64,000 nt of DNA, from assembly GCF_900103825.1 (NCBI RefSeq), contig NZ_FNIF01000002.1, positions 577,566-641,565 of the forward strand. The letters run 5' to 3'. The position numbers were made by a program, and so were the translations under genes. Positions 1 to 8,681 of this stretch are shown one piece after another (the first letter of the stretch is position 1; each line of letters opens with the position of its first letter). This DNA comes from Paenibacillus sp. yr247 (GTDB lineage: Bacteria > Bacillota > Bacilli > Paenibacillales > NBRC-103111). The notes beneath the pieces are model-generated. The model saw only the letters and a list, made by a program, of their open reading frames with translations. It had not been told where the DNA came from and ran no database searches.

Positions 1-444
1 GCTCGTCTGATGCGCGCCGCGGTCAAAGGCTCTTCGAGCTTTGTTAATGACAAGCCCCGTACTATCAATGTGAGTAGGGTCTGATTTGAATAGCAATTTA
101 CCTGTCGCACTGCCCGCTTGAGTATGATTATTTAAGGACTTTACAGTGTTAAGAACATAATCAGGCTCAAGAATCACATCAGGATTCAAGATAAGACAAT
201 AATCCGTGTCTGTCATCCGTATAGCCTGATTGTGTCCACCAGCGAACCCGTTGTTTACTTTGTTTTGAATAATTGTACATTGCTCTGACCATTTCGCTAA
301 CTTGGTTAACGTATCGTCCTTAGAAGCATTATCAATAACTATTATCCGTTCAATTGAATGGGATTGTTTAAGAACCGCTTCCAAACAGTCATCGATATGT
401 CCAGAACTATTATAAGTAACAATGTGAACACTAACGGTTTTCAT
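1..444 (-). CDS. family 2 glycosyltransferase, 3' end outside window
   Basis: The reading frame starts at the ATG at 444 and runs off the window edge, so only about the first 148 residues are present. The N-terminus (MKTVSVHIVTYNSSGHIDDC) and a following VIDNASKDDT stretch are the nucleotide-binding start of a GT-A fold, and LILNPDV fits the DXD-like region of the rhamnosyltransferase-type GT2 group. It overlaps the 3' end of rfbD by 14 bases and follows rfbC-rfbB-rfbD, so it probably transfers rhamnose from dTDP-rhamnose during surface-glycan assembly. The sugar specificity is inference; the family is clear. Confidence 0.85.
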   Translation of the reverse strand, partial: MKTVSVHIVTYNSSGHIDDCLEAVLKQSHSIERIIVIDNASKDDTLTKLAKWSEQCTIIQNKVNNGFAGGHNQAIRMTDTDYCLILNPDVILEPDYVLNTVKSLNNHTQAGSATGKLLFKSDPTHIDSTGLVINKARRAFDRGAHQTS

Positions 445-1291
445 CCTTACTCTCTCCTAGCTCCTTCAAAAATGCTCTAAGCCCCTCACGCCAAGGCCGT
501 AAATCCTCAAACCCATTAGCACGGATCGCTTCATGTTCCATAGCTGAATTCCTTGGTCTTGGAGCAGGTCGAGGGAATTCTTCCGTCGTGCAAGGATCTA
601 CCTTAATCTTCACGCCACTCTCTTCAAAGATGGCACAGGCAAAATCATACCACGAACATACTCCCGAATTAGATACATGATAAATACCATAAAGCTCCGT
701 TTGTATGAGTTTTTCAAGGAATAAGGCAAGATCAACTGTATAAGTTGGTGATCCGAATTGATCACTTACAACCTTTAAGGAATCTCGGGTTTGAGCTAAA
801 TTCAACATCGTTTTGACGAAGTTGGCGCCATAAATACCGTAGACCCAAGAAGTTCTCACGATAAAATGTTTAGATGAAAGCAATTCCACATGCTGTTCTC
901 CAGCTCTTTTGGACTTCCCATAAACACTTTGAGGATTGGTATCATCATCTTCTCTGTAAGCATTCGTAGCGGTACCATCAAATACATAATCCGTGCTAAT
1001 ATAGCAAAATTTCGCCCCAATACTCTCTGCAGCGACTGCAAGATTTCTTGTTCCATCAGCATTAATACGATAAGCCATTTCTATTTCCGTCTCAGCAAGA
1101 TCAACAGCTGTGTACGCAGCACTATGAATGATAACATCTGGCTTCAAGGCTACCAGAACCTCTAGACATTGACTTTCATTTGTAATATCCAGTTGCTCTC
1201 TCCCAAGACCGTAAACCTCATGCTTAGCTCCCAGTAGTTTTACAACATCTTGTCCTAGTTGGCCATTAGCCCCAGTAACTACTATTCTCAT
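431..1291 (-). CDS. rfbD: dTDP-4-dehydrorhamnose reductase
   Basis: This is the last step of dTDP-L-rhamnose synthesis, NADPH reduction of dTDP-6-deoxy-L-lyxo-4-hexulose. The 286-residue protein opens with the Rossmann motif GANGQLGQD, has the catalytic SDR-type YGKSKRAGE (Tyr-x3-Lys) near residue 128 preceded by ISTDYVFDG, and a typical WREGL end. Length is normal for RmlD. Its start overlaps the last base of rfbB and its end overlaps the next glycosyltransferase, so the block rfbC-rfbB-rfbD-GT is a tight operon read leftwards. Confidence 0.96.
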   Translation of the reverse strand: MRIVVTGANGQLGQDVVKLLGAKHEVYGLGREQLDITNESQCLEVLVALKPDVIIHSAAYTAVDLAETEIEMAYRINADGTRNLAVAAESIGAKFCYISTDYVFDGTATNAYREDDDTNPQSVYGKSKRAGEQHVELLSSKHFIVRTSWVYGIYGANFVKTMLNLAQTRDSLKVVSDQFGSPTYTVDLALFLEKLIQTELYGIYHVSNSGVCSWYDFACAIFEESGVKIKVDPCTTEEFPRPAPRPRNSAMEHEAIRANGFEDLRPWREGLRAFLKELGESKDENR

Positions 1292-2310
1292 TATCTGGCA
1301 CCAAGCCGTGAGCCGTATTGCTCGGCAAAATATCTTTGATACTCACCAGTCTGAATTCGTTTCCACCAGTCTTGATTGTCCAAGTACCAACGAATTGTTT
1401 CATGAATACCCGTCTCAAAATTATGCTTCGGTTGCCATCCAAGGTCCTTCGTAATCTTAGTTGCATCAATACCATAGCGACGGTCATGCCCTGGACGATC
1501 TTTTACAAATTGAATCAATGATTCCGGTTTACCCAATTCACGAAGAATCGTTTGTATGATTTGAATATTCGTTCTCTCGTTATTACCGCCGATATTGTAA
1601 ACTTCACCGTTAATCCCTTTATGTAAAACGAGATCAATTGCGCTGCAGTGATCCTCGACATACAGCCAATCTCTAATATTAAGACCGTCACCATAAACAG
1701 GAAGAGATTTATCGTTCAAAGCGTTCGCAATCATTAATGGGATTAACTTTTCAGGGAACTGATAAGGACCATAGTTATTTGAACAACGAGTGATATTAAT
1801 AGGAAGTCCAAAAGTCTCGTGATAAGCCCGTACCAGAAGATCTGACCCGGCTTTACTAGCGGAATAAGGGCTGTTCGGGGCTAATGGCGTTTCTTCTGTA
1901 AAAAGCCCAGTCTCACTAAGAGTTCCGTAAACTTCATCCGTAGAGACATGAACAAATTTCTTAACAGCATATCTCCTAGCAGCTTCAAGTAAAACCTGCG
2001 TGCCAAGTACATTTGTCTTTACGAATACATCCGGTTCCAAGATGCTTCGATCCACATGCGATTCTGCGGCGAAATGTACAACCGTATCGATACCCTGATC
2101 GAACAGACTATACACTAGCTCCGTGTTTATGATGTCACCCTTAACGAATGTATATTGGCTATTTTCTTGAATCGATAAAAGGTTCTCTAGATTCCCAGCA
2201 TACGTCAACGAATCAAGATTAATAATTTCATAGCTAGGATAGCGATCCAGCATATAATGAACGAAGTTGCTGCCGATAAACCCGGCTCCGCCTGTAATAA
2301 GTATTTTCAT
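1291..2310 (-). CDS. rfbB: dTDP-glucose 4,6-dehydratase
   Basis: It converts dTDP-glucose to dTDP-4-keto-6-deoxyglucose using bound NAD. The 339-residue protein has the N-terminal [11 protein letters not shown] cofactor loop, VSTDEVYG (catalytic Thr-Asp-Glu) around residue 125 and YSASKAGSD (Tyr-x3-Lys). [18 protein letters not shown] is diagnostic for RmlB. Full length. It lies 18 bases downstream of rfbC and abuts rfbD, as in rmlACBD operons. Confidence 0.97.
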   Translation of the reverse strand: MKILITGGAGFIGSNFVHYMLDRYPSYEIINLDSLTYAGNLENLLSIQENSQYTFVKGDIINTELVYSLFDQGIDTVVHFAAESHVDRSILEPDVFVKTNVLGTQVLLEAARRYAVKKFVHVSTDEVYGTLSETGLFTEETPLAPNSPYSASKAGSDLLVRAYHETFGLPINITRCSNNYGPYQFPEKLIPLMIANALNDKSLPVYGDGLNIRDWLYVEDHCSAIDLVLHKGINGEVYNIGGNNERTNIQIIQTILRELGKPESLIQFVKDRPGHDRRYGIDATKITKDLGWQPKHNFETGIHETIRWYLDNQDWWKRIQTGEYQRYFAEQYGSRLGAR

Positions 2311-2328
2311 ATGCGTATGACTCCCATT

Positions 2329-2874
2329 TTAAAAGTTTATTTCCGCATCTTTAAGCAGCGGATGCTTTTGATCTTTATCAGAAAGAATGGGTTTAGATGT
2401 TGGCCAATCAATACCAATAGCCGGGTCGCTCCAAAGTAAACCTCTCTCGTGTTCAGGGGAGTAGTACTCGTCCACTTTGTAAAGCACCTGCGTATTAGGA
2501 ACAATCGTACAAAAACCATGGGCAAAGCCTTGTGGAACCAGTAGTTGACGCTTATTAGCCTCGCTTAGAATAACCCCTACCCACTGGCCAAACGTAGAAG
2601 AATCCTTGCGTATGTCTACCGCGACATCATAAATCGCACCGGAAGCAACGCGCACAAGTTTTGTTTGTGCTTTGGGATTCAGCTGATAGTGAAGCCCACG
2701 CAATACGCCTTCTTCCACTGATAAAGAATGATTATCTTGAACATATGGAAAGTCAATACCGTGCTCAGCAAACTTCGAACTATTGTAACTTTCCATAAAA
2801 AAGCCCCGACTGTCACCTAAGACATCGGGCACTACAATATATAAACCATCTAGCCTCGTGGATAAAATATTCAT
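2329..2874 (-). CDS. rfbC: dTDP-4-dehydrorhamnose 3,5-epimerase
   Basis: A cupin-fold epimerase acting between RfbB and RfbD. The 181-residue protein contains GFFMESYN, QDNHSLS and VLRGLHYQ (catalytic His of the family), and VPQGFAHGF. Length is typical. It is the first intact gene of this rhamnose block; directly upstream lies only a decayed 3' fragment of rfbA, so the promoter of the former rmlACBD operon has probably been lost or replaced by something in the insertion-sequence region. Confidence 0.96.
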   Translation of the reverse strand: MNILSTRLDGLYIVVPDVLGDSRGFFMESYNSSKFAEHGIDFPYVQDNHSLSVEEGVLRGLHYQLNPKAQTKLVRVASGAIYDVAVDIRKDSSTFGQWVGVILSEANKRQLLVPQGFAHGFCTIVPNTQVLYKVDEYYSPEHERGLLWSDPAIGIDWPTSKPILSDKDQKHPLLKDAEINF

Positions 2875-2885
2875 CGCTTAGGCAC

Positions 2886-3180
2886 CCTCTTTCAATAAAC
2901 TTCCCAAAATACTTCTCCAAAACAAAACTTTGGCCAATACGTTGGCTATAGTTAAAGAGATATGAGTTACCTGCATCTGTCACCAACAATCTAACTTGGT
3001 ATACGTTGTTAAATCAGTGATTTCAAGCTCACCGTGCCTGATGTTTCGAGTGTCTTAATTATACCAAAGAAAGAACTATAAAACATATAAATTCCTATAA
3101 CCTTGAAATTACTCTTTGGATTTTTAGGATTTTCCTCATTAATTGAGATTTATCTCCTCGAGGAATTTCCATTATTCTAC
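2886..3180 (-). pseudogene. rfbA: decayed 3' fragment of rfbA (glucose-1-phosphate thymidylyltransferase)
   Basis: Reading the minus strand from about 3150, a clear RmlA-like stretch appears: EENPKNPKSNFKVIGIYM, then FYSSFFGIIKTLETSG, then after a frameshift HGELEITDLTTYT, then after another shift VTDAGNSYLFN, finishing with EKYFGKF. These match the intact rfbA at 10028-10771 in order (EEKPLEPKSNYVVTGIYM, RKELEITDVNN, WWTDAGTHASL, GEEFGKL). Several frameshifts and a stop make it non-functional. It sits exactly where rfbA is expected in an rmlACBD operon, next to rfbC. The N-terminal part is absent. Confidence 0.82.
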
Positions 3181-3426
3181 TATTCCTGTTTGAAGAACCA
3201 ACTCGATGACTTATCTCGAGAGGAAGGCAAAAATTTAGTAATAGAAAGTCTGAAAAGAATTCTTTATTTATCCCTTTACATTTATATCTATAAGTACAGT
3301 AGTCTCATATCAAATGTTCTAAGCCCTCTTACCTGAAATGGTCAACCTCCAATTTTGTAAACATTGAAAAAAGCTCCTATGCTGAAACCTGGCGCCTGAA
3401 CTCTAACGGTGTCAGCTTGTTTAACT

Positions 3427-4236
3427 TTAACTGGATTCGTTCTTCGTTATAGAATCGGATAAATTCTCGATTCGTTGTTGAGCTTCTTCGATCGAACGGA
3501 TATCATAAGGATAGAGCGCTTCCGCTTTGAGATGCGAGAAGAAGCTTTCCATAGCGGCCTTGTCTAGACAATTACCGCGACGCGACATGCTTATTTGGGC
3601 TCCAACCGTAGGCAGCATGTTTTGGTATTCATGAGACGTGTACTGGAATCCTGGATCGCTATGAACGATCAATCCGGTAACGTCTTTGTGCTGTTTAAAG
3701 GCTTTGTTGAACGTGTTCAGTACCAACTCGTTGTCGTTACGAAGACTTTTATGGTACGCGATTATGTCGTTGCCGCATAGGTCCTTTATGGCTGACAAAT
3801 AGATTCGCTGATCTCCTACACGAAACTGTGTAACGTTGGTAACCCACTTTTCGTTTGACTTTGCTGCTGTAAAATCTCGATTTAACAAGTTAGGAGCCAT
3901 TCTGCCGTCTGATTTCATAGCCTGATGTACGCTAAAATATGGGCTTTGGTTCGAATGATAGAGCGGATCTAAGCTCCTACATAATACGTTGTAACTTCTT
4001 GTGATTCACCGTGACATCATACTGCCGTTTCAATTCAGCTGTTATTCTTCGGTAGCCGTACTTGCGTTCTCGTTGAATTTAGATGGCTTGAATGCGTTGA
4101 GTAACCTCTCCATCCGGTTCTTGCTTCTTTCGCTTAAGATAGCGATAGTAAGCACTTCTCCAAACGCCCAGCAGATTACAAAGCTGTACTACAGGATAGA
4201 TCTTTGGAGCCTCTTCGATGATTGAATACTTCCCTT
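3427..4236 (-). pseudogene. IS3-family transposase OrfB, frameshifted
   Basis: The C-terminal 163 codons (3427-3918) hold the rve integrase core: WVTNVTQFRVG (first Asp replaced by Asn in the usual WxTDxTxF), GLIVHSDPGFQYTS (second Asp), and SMSRRGNCLDKAAMESFFSHLK (catalytic Glu). Upstream segments in other frames give KYGYRRITAELKRQYDVTVN and LCNLLGVWRSAYYRYLKRK, the normal N-terminal half of IS150-type OrfB. At least two frame breaks and stops near 3920-3975 and 4079 separate them. Together with the Asp-to-Asn change this is a dead transposase. Confidence 0.88.
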
Positions 4237-4343
4237 TTACACCTCCTGTTTTCAAATGTCCAAACACTTTTTTAGCATTGTATTTTCTCTTTTGATCTGA
4301 TGATATTCTCGATCCTTGTCAATATACTCCGTCCTACGCCCAC
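4237..4343 (-). pseudogene. 3' piece of IS3-family orfA
   Basis: The minus strand reads RGRRTEYIDKDREY, then KRENTMLKKCLDI, a stop, and KQEV before TAA. This is the leucine-zipper end of IS3 OrfA, which normally sits just before orfB. Its upstream part is found about 3.6 kb away at 7955-8100, beyond the IS21-like element. Confidence 0.78.
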
Positions 4344-4442
4344 GTTGATGTTAATCGTGAGAGCCACCGCTGGTTTCCTTCGTTAGAATGGAGGAATGCG
4401 TGTCCGAATACGGAACGCAAATTTACAGCGGGAGGTTCCTGA

Positions 4443-5996
4443 ATGACAAAGTATCGAGACATTTTGCGGCTGAGCAGCATGGGGCTCAGCCAGCGGAGCA
4501 TTGCGTCAAGTTGCCAATGCTCGCGAAACACCATCTCCGAGGTGTTGGATCGTGCAAATGAGAATGGATTGGCATGGCCGTTGCCAGAAGATGTGACGGA
4601 CGCCGATCTGCAGTACCTGCTTTTTCCCGAGAAAGCGCAAGCTTCCTCACGCAAAATTCCGGATTGCGAATACATCCACCGGGAATTGGCGAAGAGCGGC
4701 GTGACCTTGAGCCTGCTTTGGAGCGAATACTGCGAAATGTGCAGGTTAAGTCGCGAAATCCCCCTGAAGTACACGCAATACTGCAACTATTACCGTAAGT
4801 ACGCCTCGACCACGAAAGCGACGATGCACATCCAGCGCAAGCCCGGCGAGCAAATGGAAGTAGACTGGGCCGGTCAGACTGCGACCGTGGTGGATGCCGA
4901 GATTGGCGAACTGCTACCAGTGTACATCTTCGTCGCCGCATTATCCTGCAGCCAATTTGCTTACGTAGAGGACTTCCTGTCCCAGAATCAAGAAAGCTGG
5001 ATCACAGCCCATATTCATGCGTTTGCCCATTTCGGCGGCGTCACCAAAATCCTCGTGCCGGATAACCTCAAGACCGGCGTAGAAAAATCCTCTTGGTATT
5101 CCCCCGTAATCAACAAGACATACCAAGAAATGGCGGAGCATTATGGCACGACTGTCATCCCCGCCCGCGTTCGCAAACCCAAGGACAAGCCCGGCGTCGA
5201 AGGTACGGTCGGCATCATCTCCACCTGGATTCTGGCTGCTTTACGCCAGCAAACGTTCTTTACACTGACGGAGCTAAACGAAGCCATTGCCGATAAGTTG
5301 ACGGTGTTCAATAAACGGCCGTTTCAAAAAAAGCCGGGTAGCAGGCTGAGCGCGTTCCTTGACGAGGAGAAACACGCGCTCCTGCCGCTACCTTCTTCCG
5401 CGTACGAATGCGCTATTTGGAAAGTCGCCACCGTACAGTTTAATTATCACATAGCCGTCGACAAGATGCATTACAGCGTGCCCTATGAATATATCAAGCA
5501 CAAAGTGGATGTTCGCGTCACCCGAGGCGTTATAGAGGTGTTCTACAACCATCACCGCATCTGCTCGCATCCAAAGCTCTACGGCCGCCCCGGACAATAT
5601 CACACGCTTGCCGATCACATGCCCGACAAACATAAGCAGTATGTTCAGTGGAATGCCGAGCGTTTTATCAAGTGGGCAGAGCAAGTCGGCCCCTCCACCG
5701 CTACCGTCATTCGAGCGATTTTAACTGGACATCGGGTTGAGCAACAAGGCTACAAAGCTTGTATGGGCGTGCTGAAGCTCGCGGATCTGTACTCGCTCGT
5801 TCGTGTAGAGGCGGCCTGTGCCAAAGCGCTCAGCTATACGCCAAGCCCCGGTTTCAAGCATATCAGCACCATTCTAAAGTCCGGCCAAGACATGGTGATC
5901 CTGGAACAAGCGGCGGCGGCAGAAACCGACTCCGACACTCGTCCGCCGAGCCTGCATGGCTTCACACGCGGCGCAAGTTATTACGGGAGGAACTAA
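4443..5996 (+). CDS. istA: IS21-family transposase IstA
   Basis: The 517-residue DDE transposase of an IS21-type element begins with a helix-turn-helix (LRLSSMGLSQRSIASSCQCS), followed by a central rve core: MEVDWAGQT (first Asp), ILVPDNLKTGV (second Asp region) and KPGVEGTVG (Glu region). Length matches IstA proteins. It starts 94 bases inside the left repeat and is directly followed by istB. The reading frame is intact, so the element may be active unless the right end is damaged. Confidence 0.95.
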   Translation: MTKYRDILRLSSMGLSQRSIASSCQCSRNTISEVLDRANENGLAWPLPEDVTDADLQYLLFPEKAQASSRKIPDCEYIHRELAKSGVTLSLLWSEYCEMCRLSREIPLKYTQYCNYYRKYASTTKATMHIQRKPGEQMEVDWAGQTATVVDAEIGELLPVYIFVAALSCSQFAYVEDFLSQNQESWITAHIHAFAHFGGVTKILVPDNLKTGVEKSSWYSPVINKTYQEMAEHYGTTVIPARVRKPKDKPGVEGTVGIISTWILAALRQQTFFTLTELNEAIADKLTVFNKRPFQKKPGSRLSAFLDEEKHALLPLPSSAYECAIWKVATVQFNYHIAVDKMHYSVPYEYIKHKVDVRVTRGVIEVFYNHHRICSHPKLYGRPGQYHTLADHMPDKHKQYVQWNAERFIKWAEQVGPSTATVIRAILTGHRVEQQGYKACMGVLKLADLYSLVRVEAACAKALSYTPSPGFKHISTILKSGQDMVILEQAAAAETDSDTRPPSLHGFTRGASYYGRN

Positions 5997-5998
5997 TC

Positions 5999-6742
5999 AT
6001 GGTCAATGAGACGACAACCAGCAAACTCATCAGCATGAAGCTTGGTGTGATGGCGGAAAACTTCCGTGAGCAGATGAAGACGCCGTCATTCCATTCCCTT
6101 TCTTTTGAAGATCGGCTCGGGCTCCTCGTCGATGCGGAGTGGATAAGGCGGAAGAACAACCATCTGGATAAACTGATCAAGAAGGCTACACTCCGCTATC
6201 CGAACGCCTGCGTTGAAGATATCGAATATCATGCAGACCGTAGACTAGACCAGGCGCAAATCCTGCGGCTATCCACCGGCAACTTCGTTCATGAGATGCA
6301 TAATGTTATTCTCATGGGCGCTTCCGGCGCCGGAAAAACTTATATCGGCTGCGCTTTGGGAATTTCCGCTTGTCGGCGGTTTCTGGCCACCAAGTACATC
6401 CGTCTGCCGGAGCTATTGACCGATTTGGCTGCCGCTCGCGGGGAAGGCACATACAAAAAGGTGATCGCCCAGTACAAGAAAATCAGCCTGCTCATTATTG
6501 ACGAATGGCTGCTCGTCTCGCTCACGGCAATCGAATCCCGCGACCTGCTTGAAATCATCGAGGCGCGATACCAAAACGCCTCCACGATTTTTATCTCGCA
6601 ATTCGCACCGGAAGGTTGGCACGAAAAAATCAGCGAACAGACTATGGCTGACGCAATCCTCGATCGCATCGTGCATAATTCGTATCACATGCTCATTGAC
6701 GGTGAAGATTCTATGCGCAAGAGAAAAGGAATGCCGACGTAA
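5999..6742 (+). CDS. istB: IS21-family helper ATPase IstB
   Basis: A DnaC-like AAA+ ATPase that helps IstA choose targets. The 247-residue protein starts at the ATG just after the istA stop, behind GGGAGG. It has Walker A GASGAGKTYI, Walker B LLIIDEW and the sensor region TIFISQFAPEGWHEK. A longer frame opening at 5759 lies inside istA and has no family resemblance in its first 80 residues, so the later ATG was preferred. The 250 bases after it, up to the flavin reductase gene, show no IS21-type terminal repeat. Confidence 0.95.
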   Translation: MVNETTTSKLISMKLGVMAENFREQMKTPSFHSLSFEDRLGLLVDAEWIRRKNNHLDKLIKKATLRYPNACVEDIEYHADRRLDQAQILRLSTGNFVHEMHNVILMGASGAGKTYIGCALGISACRRFLATKYIRLPELLTDLAAARGEGTYKKVIAQYKKISLLIIDEWLLVSLTAIESRDLLEIIEARYQNASTIFISQFAPEGWHEKISEQTMADAILDRIVHNSYHMLIDGEDSMRKRKGMPT

Positions 6743-6995
6743 TATCAGAAGAAAATAAAGTAGCCTGCTCCAATTGAGGTTGCCTTCGGGTAGCCTCATT
6801 TTACTTTGCATTGAGTGTTCATCATGACAAACGAAAATGCGAGATTTCATGTGTCAGGCTTTCGAAAAATTGCTATCTTATTCCCGAAAGCTATTTATGC
6901 ACGAACACGAGTGTTATACTTTTGAGGACATAATTGATAGCTAATAACACGACAAAACATGAGATATAACATAGTGAAGGAGGAGTGTTTTTGAA

Positions 6996-7640
6996 ATGCA
7001 TAAAGTTATCGAGCCTAAAATTCTCTATTTCGGAACCCCTGTCGTCCTCATAAGTACATTAAACGAAGATGGTTCAGCTAATTTAGCCCCTATGTCTTCA
7101 GCATGGTGGTTAAACCAATCTTGTATGCTCGGTATGAGCCGCAGATCCAAAACCGTGCAGAATCTCATTCGCGAAAAAGAGTGCGTACTGAATCTTCCCT
7201 CAGCAGACCTTGTTAGTGCAGTTGACAGACTGGCTTTGCTTACCGGCGTGAATCCTGTGCCCGAGTCCAAAATGCAGATGGGATACTCCTACGAATCCGA
7301 TAAGTTTGGAACGGCCAAACTCACCCCGGAGCCTTCCGATTTGGTTAAGGCACCCCGTGTTGCGGAATGTCCGATTCAATTAGAGGCAACTCTCACCCAA
7401 GTACATAACTTCAGCGAACCTAGCTTGCTAGCATCAATCGAGGTTGCCATCACTAGAGTGCATATTGATGAAAAGCTTATAATGATGGGGGAGAACAACT
7501 ATATTGATCCAGATAAATGGAACCCACTGATTATGAACTTCTGTGAATTTTACGGACTCAGTGGTAAATTGCATCCATCCAGATTGGCCCCGGTATTCGG
7601 TCCGGCATCCCGTAATAAAGGCTCACGAGCATTAAGTTAA
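6996..7640 (+). CDS. flavin reductase-like FMN-binding split-barrel protein
   Basis: 214 residues; the ATG follows AAGGAGGAGTG. The start (PVVLISTLNEDGSANLAPMSSAWWLN) is the FMN-binding split-barrel pattern of flavin-reductase-domain proteins, and CVLNLPSADL fits the second half of the fold. Such proteins bind FMN and may act as flavin:NAD(P)H reductases or oxygenase partners; the substrate is not predictable. It lies between istB and the IS21-like terminal repeats, so it appears to be carried within the element or to have been trapped there by rearrangement. A likely promoter (TATACT about 60 bases upstream) suggests independent expression. Confidence 0.8.
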   Translation: MHKVIEPKILYFGTPVVLISTLNEDGSANLAPMSSAWWLNQSCMLGMSRRSKTVQNLIREKECVLNLPSADLVSAVDRLALLTGVNPVPESKMQMGYSYESDKFGTAKLTPEPSDLVKAPRVAECPIQLEATLTQVHNFSEPSLLASIEVAITRVHIDEKLIMMGENNYIDPDKWNPLIMNFCEFYGLSGKLHPSRLAPVFGPASRNKGSRALS

Positions 7641-7854
7641 CTTGGAACGATAGTTGAATCATAGCTGCGGCATTCTATGACTTTATTTATGAATCTTAGA
7701 ACTGCCGCTGCCTCTCTGTCCAGTTCAGTCTAACACTTATTTCTCAAAAGCTAGCGTTTTTCATCTCTAAAAATGCATCAAATCAACAATTTCAGTCTAT
7801 TACTTTATTTTATTCGAACACGTAACCTGCACGCCGAAGCCACTTCATTTCGGG

Positions 7855-7930
7855 GTGGCTCTCTTCATTAACATGGCGGCTCTAATTTATTAACATCGTG
7901 GCTCTCACTCATTAACCGAGCGGCTCTACC
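7855..7930. repeat. four-unit 22-bp IS21-type terminal repeat array
   Basis: GGCTCT recurs at 7857, 7878, 7900 and 7922, a 21-22 bp period. The units are GTGGCTCTCTTCATTAACA, CGGCTCTAATTTATTAACA, GTGGCTCTCACTCATTAACC and a partial last unit. They are the inverse of the sequence at 4349-4370 at the left end of the IS21-family element, which has only one clear copy. IS21-type elements carry multiple transposase-binding repeats at their ends, so this is taken as the right end. Confidence 0.8.
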
Positions 7931-7954
7931 GCGCTGAAATATTCACCCTGTTGA

Positions 7955-8100
7955 CGATATTTCCGCATCCATCTCTTCAACACGATCTTTATCCTGGATA
8001 TCTAAATGTTCCGTGATTTTCGATATGTCCATTTCTCCACCAGATGCAGCCGAATAGACTCGCGCTTCGTCTACTCTGAATAAGTTTTATATTTTTGTCC
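7955..8100 (-). pseudogene. central piece of IS3-family orfA
   Basis: The minus strand reads RLHLVEKWTYRKITEHLDIQ followed by DKDRV, then after a one-base shift RWMRKYRQQ. This is the helix-turn-helix part of IS3 OrfA. It is cut from its 3' portion (4237-4343) by the IS21-like element. A single-base insertion is present near 7985. The remaining 5' portion up to the inverted repeat at 8186 is unclear. Confidence 0.72.
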
Positions 8101-8186
8101 TGTTGTCCCCATAAAAATACACCCATTAGAATTCATCGGATTAACCAGGGGGCTTTTCCAATGTCTGTACTAAGGGGTGCACTTCA

Positions 8187-8681
8187 AAATAGGATTGAGG
8201 GCTTTTTTTGTTTACTTCTAACACTCCGTTATAGCTGATCCCATATTTCTCCACTCAGGTACCTCCCCCTGCGTTCGATAAGAGCAGATAAAACTTTAAT
8301 TGGCCCTCCTCGTACACAATAGCGTATTACTTAGCCATGATATCCAATCCAAGTTCGCTATACTTGTTCAGCATAATCTGCGGTGCAATCATATCCCTCA
8401 TGTCCACTTTGCCCCATGGGTTACGCTCATAGGGGAGCAAGCCGCCGATATCGTGAACTTACATTCTTTGGTTGGAGAACACCAGAACTCGTATAGGCGG
8501 TTTATTTGTATAAGTGGAAAAATGGACTAGATTACTTTATTGATATTTACCACGATAGTCATGTTGTTGTAATACAGAGAGGTACGGTTTGAGTAAGGAT
8601 TTTTAAATACAAAAATGCCTTGCGGGATGCTTTCCCAACTGGCTTATTTTGTGTGACCATTTAATTTATTTGTTGTCCAGA
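8187..8681. other. degraded intergenic stretch between IS3 end and acyltransferase gene
   Basis: About 500 bases without an intact gene. Only one coding-like remnant was recognised (8331-8480, minus). A 76-codon plus-strand frame at 8300-8530 runs antisense to that remnant and lacks a ribosome site. No rfbA-like 5' sequence was found here, so the missing N-terminal half of the decayed rfbA did not simply stay on this side of the insertion. Confidence 0.6.
8331..8480 (-). pseudogene. C-terminal remnant of an unidentified protein
   Basis: The minus strand reads VHDIGGLLPYERNPWGKVDM, then RDMIAPQIMLNKYSELGLDI and MAK before TAA at 8331. The amino-acid composition looks like genuine coding sequence, but a stop lies just upstream of VHDIGG and no start is visible. 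I do not recognise the family. Confidence 0.4.

Larger units (their letters stand above)
4349..7949 (+). mobile_element. IS21-family element with an internal passenger gene
   Basis: The left end begins TGTTAATCGTGAGAGCCACC at 4349. The right side carries four ~22-bp repeats of the inverse sequence (GTGGCTCTC...ATTAACA) at 7855-7930. Within lie istA, istB and a flavin reductase-like gene. A possible 5-bp target duplication GTTGA occurs at 4344-4348 and 7950-7954; removing the element with one copy rejoins the split orfA in frame (reading KYRQRGRRTEY). The exact right terminus is uncertain: the last repeat ends near 7930. Confidence 0.7.
3334..8186 (-). mobile_element. IS3-family element, interrupted by an IS21-family insertion
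   Basis: Transposase pieces on both sides of the IS21-like element together make one IS3-family element: orfB and the end of orfA at 3427-4343, and an earlier part of orfA at about 7955-8100. Probable terminal inverted repeats are TGAAATGGTCAACC at 3334 and, on the minus strand, TGAAGTGCACCCC ending at 8186; further in, both share an ACATTG-AAAA segment. No convincing target-site duplication was seen at the outer ends. Both reading frames are broken, so it is inactive. Confidence 0.72.

Noticed and set aside
3103-3336. 77-codon plus-strand frame upstream of the IS3 end
   Set aside because: Overlaps the decayed rfbA fragment on the other strand and has no ribosome site.
5759-5998. N-terminal extension of IstB
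   Set aside because: These codons overlap istA in another frame and show no IstB similarity; the ATG at 5999 has a proper ribosome site.
6770-6850. Right end of the IS21 element directly after istB
   Set aside because: The sequence lacks the GTGGCTCT/ATTAACA repeat that marks the left end; only a weak hairpin is present.
7855-7930. CRISPR array
   Set aside because: 22-bp units are contiguous without spacers and match the IS21 end at 4349.
8300-8530. 76-codon plus-strand frame
   Set aside because: Antisense to a better coding-like remnant; no ribosome site or family resemblance.
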